NCBI RefSeq assembly: GCF_019279795.1
Contig: NC_056735.1
Span: 1,944,315,821-1,944,379,820 of the forward strand
Reading direction: 5' to 3'
DNA from: Protopterus annectens
Lineage: Eukaryota > Chordata > Ceratodontiformes > Protopteridae
DNA length: 64,000 nucleotides
Within the stretch, counting starts at the first letter, position 1; every line of letters begins with the position of its first letter. Of the stretch, positions 60,762 to 64,000 are shown piece after piece. A model generated the notes under the pieces. It ran no database searches. It worked only from the letters and a program-made list of their open reading frames with translations, and was not told where the DNA came from. A program made the position numbers and the translations under genes.

Positions 60762-61010
60762 TTGGATACTTTTCTTAGTTGTAATGTCAATAGTGAAGGC
60801 ATCACCCCTTGTCATAATAGCATTTTTTGCAGTGATATCAATCCAAGTCTTATTTTTATACATCCTATTATTAAACAACCATTTATTATTAATACCTTTG
60901 CAACATGTTCCACAAAAAATAATGTTATCTACCTTGCTAATTGTATAAAATGTGATAATTTTTATATTAAATGGAAAACAGGGTACAAAAACAAACTAAA
61001 ACTTCTTAAA
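60762..61010 (+). pseudogene. GIY-YIG endonuclease fragment, Penelope type (first)
   Basis: The frame reads CHNSIFCSDI, FIHPIIKQPFIINTFATCST, then NNVIYLANCIKCDNFYI followed by KWKTGYK. This matches the C-terminal GIY-YIG nuclease of Penelope-like retroelements, with the VIYLA.C..C and fYIGKTGYK blocks (here the G-K-T is altered by a frame-neutral insertion). A cysteine pattern precedes it. It breaks off at about 61,010. Confidence 0.65.
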
Positions 61011-61119
61011 AAACAAACTTGTCAAGAAAGTCACAGGCAAACTCCAACCGATGTGTTAGTTGTGTTTAATCAGTGCACACTTCCGTTCGGTTCCCAGGCC
61101 GTACTCCCTCAGACTGTAA

Positions 61120-62004
61120 AAAAATAGTAACCCTGGAGGAAGATTTCATTAATGAATGCCTGATATTGAAAAGGATGTTTCTTAGTAGGGGCTACCCAGA
61201 AAAATTGATTGAATCTTTAACCATGGAAGTTAAACTTAAGAGGAATAGAGGGATGTATGCCCCTATATTGAGTATCAGTAATGGGAGTAGCCCCACTAGA
61301 GAAATTGAACAGAGAATCATCATAGGGGAATCTACCTCGAACAGGGTAGTCAACTTTTCCTCATGCCTGATTACTACCTTTCACATGGATAGTGAGATGG
61401 TAAGGTATATCTTAAATAAAAATTGGGGCCTAATTAATAGCAATGCAGATTTGGCAAGTAGAATCGGAGGTCCACCGAAAGTTATATTCAAGAGGGGTCC
61501 TAACTTGAAGAACCTTTTGGAAGGAAAAATAATAAGGAAACCTAAGTTGACCGGCACGTTTAGATGTGAGGCATGCAATTTTTGTAGGTACATAGGAGTC
61601 ATTAATTTGTTCCACGTTAATGGTATGGAATATAGAATTAGCCACAGATGTAAATGTAACTCAAGGTGGTCATCTATCTTGCTAAATGTCAGCAATGCCC
61701 TGTCTATTATATAGGCAAAACAGACCAGAAGGTCCGTGAATGCATCTATGAGCACCAATATGCAATTGATAAGGGCAAGATGGTGAATGCCTTAGCGAAA
61801 CATGTTTTATGTTTCACAGGCCATTCATTTAAATATTCAGCTATCAGTTGTGTTTTGCATAATATAAGAGGTGGTCCTGTGAGTTTAAAGTTAGAAGAAC
61901 TTGAATTGCTTTGTAAAATCAGGCTCGATGCCTATAAATACCCAGGCTTGAATGATGCTTGTTCGATTAAATGTGTCCTAAAGTTGAAAAGCTTGGGAAG
62001 ATAA
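61120..62004 (+). pseudogene. Penelope-like element: linker and GIY-YIG endonuclease (second, one frameshift)
   Basis: Penelope-like retroelements encode an RT followed by a GIY-YIG nuclease. Here the first frame (to 61,714) has the post-RT linker (LKRMFLSRGYPEKLIESL, ILNKNWGLI, PPKVIFKRGPNLKNLL) and a zinc-finger-like FRCEACNFCRYIG. A frameshift near 61,680 leads to the second frame (61,666-62,004) with VIYLAKCQQCPVYYIGKTDQ, VRECIYEHQYAIDKGK, then NIRGGPVSLKLEELELLCKI and YPGLND. The GIY-YIG core (Y-I-G, K, R, H) is intact. RT upstream is missing. It is less decayed than the fragment before it. Confidence 0.85.
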
Positions 62005-62061
62005 TGCATTTTATGTAATGTATAAATTAATGTGAATATTACGGTAGTCCCTTAAAAGCAT

Positions 62062-62270
62062 CCCTATATGAGTTCATTCAACTCATAGCATATGATATAT
62101 CAAAATACAGTAATATAAGTTAGCTTTATTAAATGTTTATGCATGTTAATTTTATCTTAAGCGCGCCCCTATATGAGCTCATTAAAGTCATAGCATATGA
62201 TATATCATAATATAGTTACATAAGTTAGTTCTATAAAATGTTTATGAATGTTACTTTTGATTTAGCAAAT
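62062..62270. repeat. Two-copy tandem repeat, about 106-bp unit
   Basis: CCTATATGAG.TCATT and CATAGCATATGATATATCA recur at 62,062 and 62,167, continuing through TAAGTTAG.T.TAT.AAATGT. It lies 60 bp after the GIY-YIG stop, in what should be the 3' region of that element. Confidence 0.85.
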
Positions 62271-63477
62271 TTGTATTAGACTCAGTGTTTGGATATGGTT
62301 GTTTTATATCCATATACCATCATTTGGACATATAGGTTATAGTTGTAATGTGTTAGCTGGTAGTTTAGTTAGCACTGTTTTGTGCCTACTATACTCTAAA
62401 GTCATATAAGATAAGCCATTACTCCTTCGATTTATGGGGAACTCTCTAGTTTTATTTCATGTCATTCTATCTTATTTTAAACTCTTGATTGGCTTTATTT
62501 AGCATAGTAGGTTACTCTGATTATAGCGCTAATTATAAGAGCGCTGCTTAGAGTAGGTGTATCCATTCACTACAATAGCTCTAGCTTTTAAATTGATGTA
62601 TTTGCTATTTCCGCTCATTGCTCTGATGGGTGAGCACTTTCTTGTGGAGCGATGTAGGTTTTGTGGTTGCTGTTGACTGATAAGTCTCAAGGCAACACAA
62701 CACGCCCCTTGATTACGAGCAAGTTCTTATGGGCGGAGCTCTGAGAAGAGAGACCTGCCATCACGTCAACTTTGTGAAGGAGGGGTTGTATGCGTTTATT
62801 GCACTGACTCCAGTTATTCTTGGAAATGTGTAAACTTGCTGAAAAACAGCTATTTTTTTTTAAAAAAAAGAGCCACTATGAAGGTCCGTATATGCCATCC
62901 ACATTAAATGGGGCTGTTGGGAGCAAGACTAAATGGTAAAAATGTGCCAAATATTACACCAATATGATGGTTTGTTTGTATTTATAAAATTTCAACAAGA
63001 AGACATTTTCCCTTTCTGTGACCGATGCATCCTTAAAGTACCTATTAAGGGATTTGTTTCCTTCTGCTTGATATGTTAACTCTTATAGGATTTATTTTAA
63101 GTAGTGATTCCATCTGCACTTGATTTACTGTTGCCAGATTTATCCTGCATTTTTAAATGCCTAATCTAACAGGGTTTTTAAATATGTGAATGTGAGGTTA
63201 GATTTATCCGCCCACTGTTTGTTATTAGGCATGTAATGGATGCTTGTAAAGGGTGGATAGGTGCTAACAATTATTGTGTTGATCAATGTGAGGGCTGTGC
63301 ACTACCATTGGTGGTGTTGAAGCAAGTGATTTTGCTATGTTATATTTTATTGGAATGTTTTTAGATGAAACTTTTTTGCAGTCTGAGGAAGTTTGGCCAG
63401 GGAGTCGAATGAAAGTGTGCATTGATTAAAAGCAACTAGCACATCAGTTGGAGTTTGTCTGTGACTTTCTTGCCAAG
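62271..63477 (+). other. Probable 3' region of the Penelope-like element
   Basis: Non-coding. Near its right end (63,380-63,440) it has GTCTGAGGAAGTTTGGCC and a short tail TGTGCATTGATTAAAAGC, a layout like Penelope 3' regions. It stops where an L1-type poly-A (as T-run) begins. Confidence 0.35.
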
Positions 63478-63554
63478 TTTTTTTTTTTTCAATAATTTTT
63501 CTTTTTCATTTTACATTAATAAATGTCACAGATTAAAAACCATCGTACAACATA

Positions 63555-63607
<53 letters not shown>

Positions 63608-64000
63608 CATTGATGTCAATACCACAGGATATAGGTTGTACAACATATCTATTTACACTATGTACATAGATGCTTTAACTGTTAATTCCACAGTTATACA
63701 GACAGTATATACATTCATAATATCCAAGTTATTATTTACTGTCTGAACTTGTATGTGTTCTTCGGTTCCATTAGAGTGTATTTCTAAGTTGCTGTGTGAT
63801 GAATTATGCTAATATGATATTAAAGGTTTGTTCCCAAATTTCTCTGGATTTCATGTTTTTGTTTCTTTTATCTATTAATATTTTATGTGGTAAAAGGTGT
63901 TGTATAGCTACTTGTTTAAAACCCTTCCAAGAGATATTTATCGTATCTAACCATTTAAAAGCTATATACAGTTTTATTAGTAGGAAGATTGTTAAAAGTG
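63478..64000 (-). pseudogene. L1-like LINE, 3' end of ORF2 with poly-A tail (runs off window)
   Basis: On the minus strand a frame without stops enters from the window edge (63,998) and ends with TAA at 63,804-63,806. It reads LIKLYIAFKWLDTINISWKG, then VAIQHLLPHKILIDKRN and SREIWEQTFNIILA. This 62-codon open frame resembles the extreme C terminus of L1-type ORF2. A 3' UTR of about 310 bp follows, including (AT)n at 63,557-63,602, then a poly-A tail seen as a T-run at 63,478-63,489. Whether the rest is intact lies outside the window. Confidence 0.6.

Noticed and set aside
63378-63412. Hammerhead-ribozyme-like core (CTGAGGA ... GTCGAATGAAA) in the probable Penelope 3' region
   Set aside because: Penelope elements do carry hammerheads, but the bases between the two core parts do not form a stem II and the closing pair is wrong, so the structure fails.

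Overview
This is a eukaryotic, repeat-dominated, intron/intergenic-type window. I see no host protein-coding gene, rRNA, CRISPR or bacterial-style operon. It is AT-rich, full of (AT)n and (CA)n microsatellites, and built from decayed transposable elements: CR1-like, L2-like, RTE-like and L1-like LINEs, a tRNA-derived SINE with a V-SINE/DANA-type 3' end, Penelope-like (GIY-YIG) fragments, an SGNH-hydrolase fragment of the type carried by Ngaro/DIRS elements, a Tc1/mariner relic, foldback MITEs, and several Harbinger elements. That mix fits a vertebrate with a large genome (lungfish, other basal fish, or amphibian). The exact group is inference.

Layout. 1-1,540: minus-strand CR1-like reverse transcriptase. 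1.7-10 kb: mostly unassigned, with local duplications. 10.04-10.89 kb: SGNH hydrolase relic split by a foldback MITE. 13.25-16 kb: a second MITE, an L2-like 3' end, a tandem duplication, a retroposon tail and a third MITE. 16.07-19.2 kb: the best CR1-like copy (end of ORF1 esterase, endonuclease, RT, 3' octamer repeat). 19.7-21.9 kb: remnants of one Harbinger family (Myb-partner exon on +, transposase exon on -). 22.17-22.58 kb: L2-like RT tail.

The centre of interest is a pair of very large, related Harbinger-type elements in the same orientation: copy 1 at 22,581-35,465 (12.9 kb) and copy 2 at 38,039-59,975 (21.9 kb). Their ends match each other and form imperfect terminal inverted repeats. 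Each has a broken HARBI1-like DDE transposase on the minus strand near the right end. Copy 2 also has a Myb/SANT-like partner gene on the plus strand (46.87-47.56 kb) and probably a second one (39.25-39.71 kb). Both copies carry tRNA-like modules and tandem arrays of a roughly 215-300 bp unit containing a minus-strand tRNA-like promoter. Copy 2 holds an internal segmental duplication (42.4-44.9 and 50.5-52.6 kb). Both have been colonised by later insertions: CR1, RTE, Tc1 and a MITE with a telomere-like minisatellite.

In Harbinger elements generally, the DDE transposase cuts DNA and the Myb-like protein brings it to the nucleus and to the element ends. Here every coding part I can read has frameshifts or stops, so the copies look dead. 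Even so, a subterminal hairpin is conserved between the two copies with paired compensatory changes. After the second giant element come two Penelope-type GIY-YIG relics (60.76-62.0 kb) and, at the window edge, the 3' end of an L1-like LINE on the minus strand (63,478-64,000).
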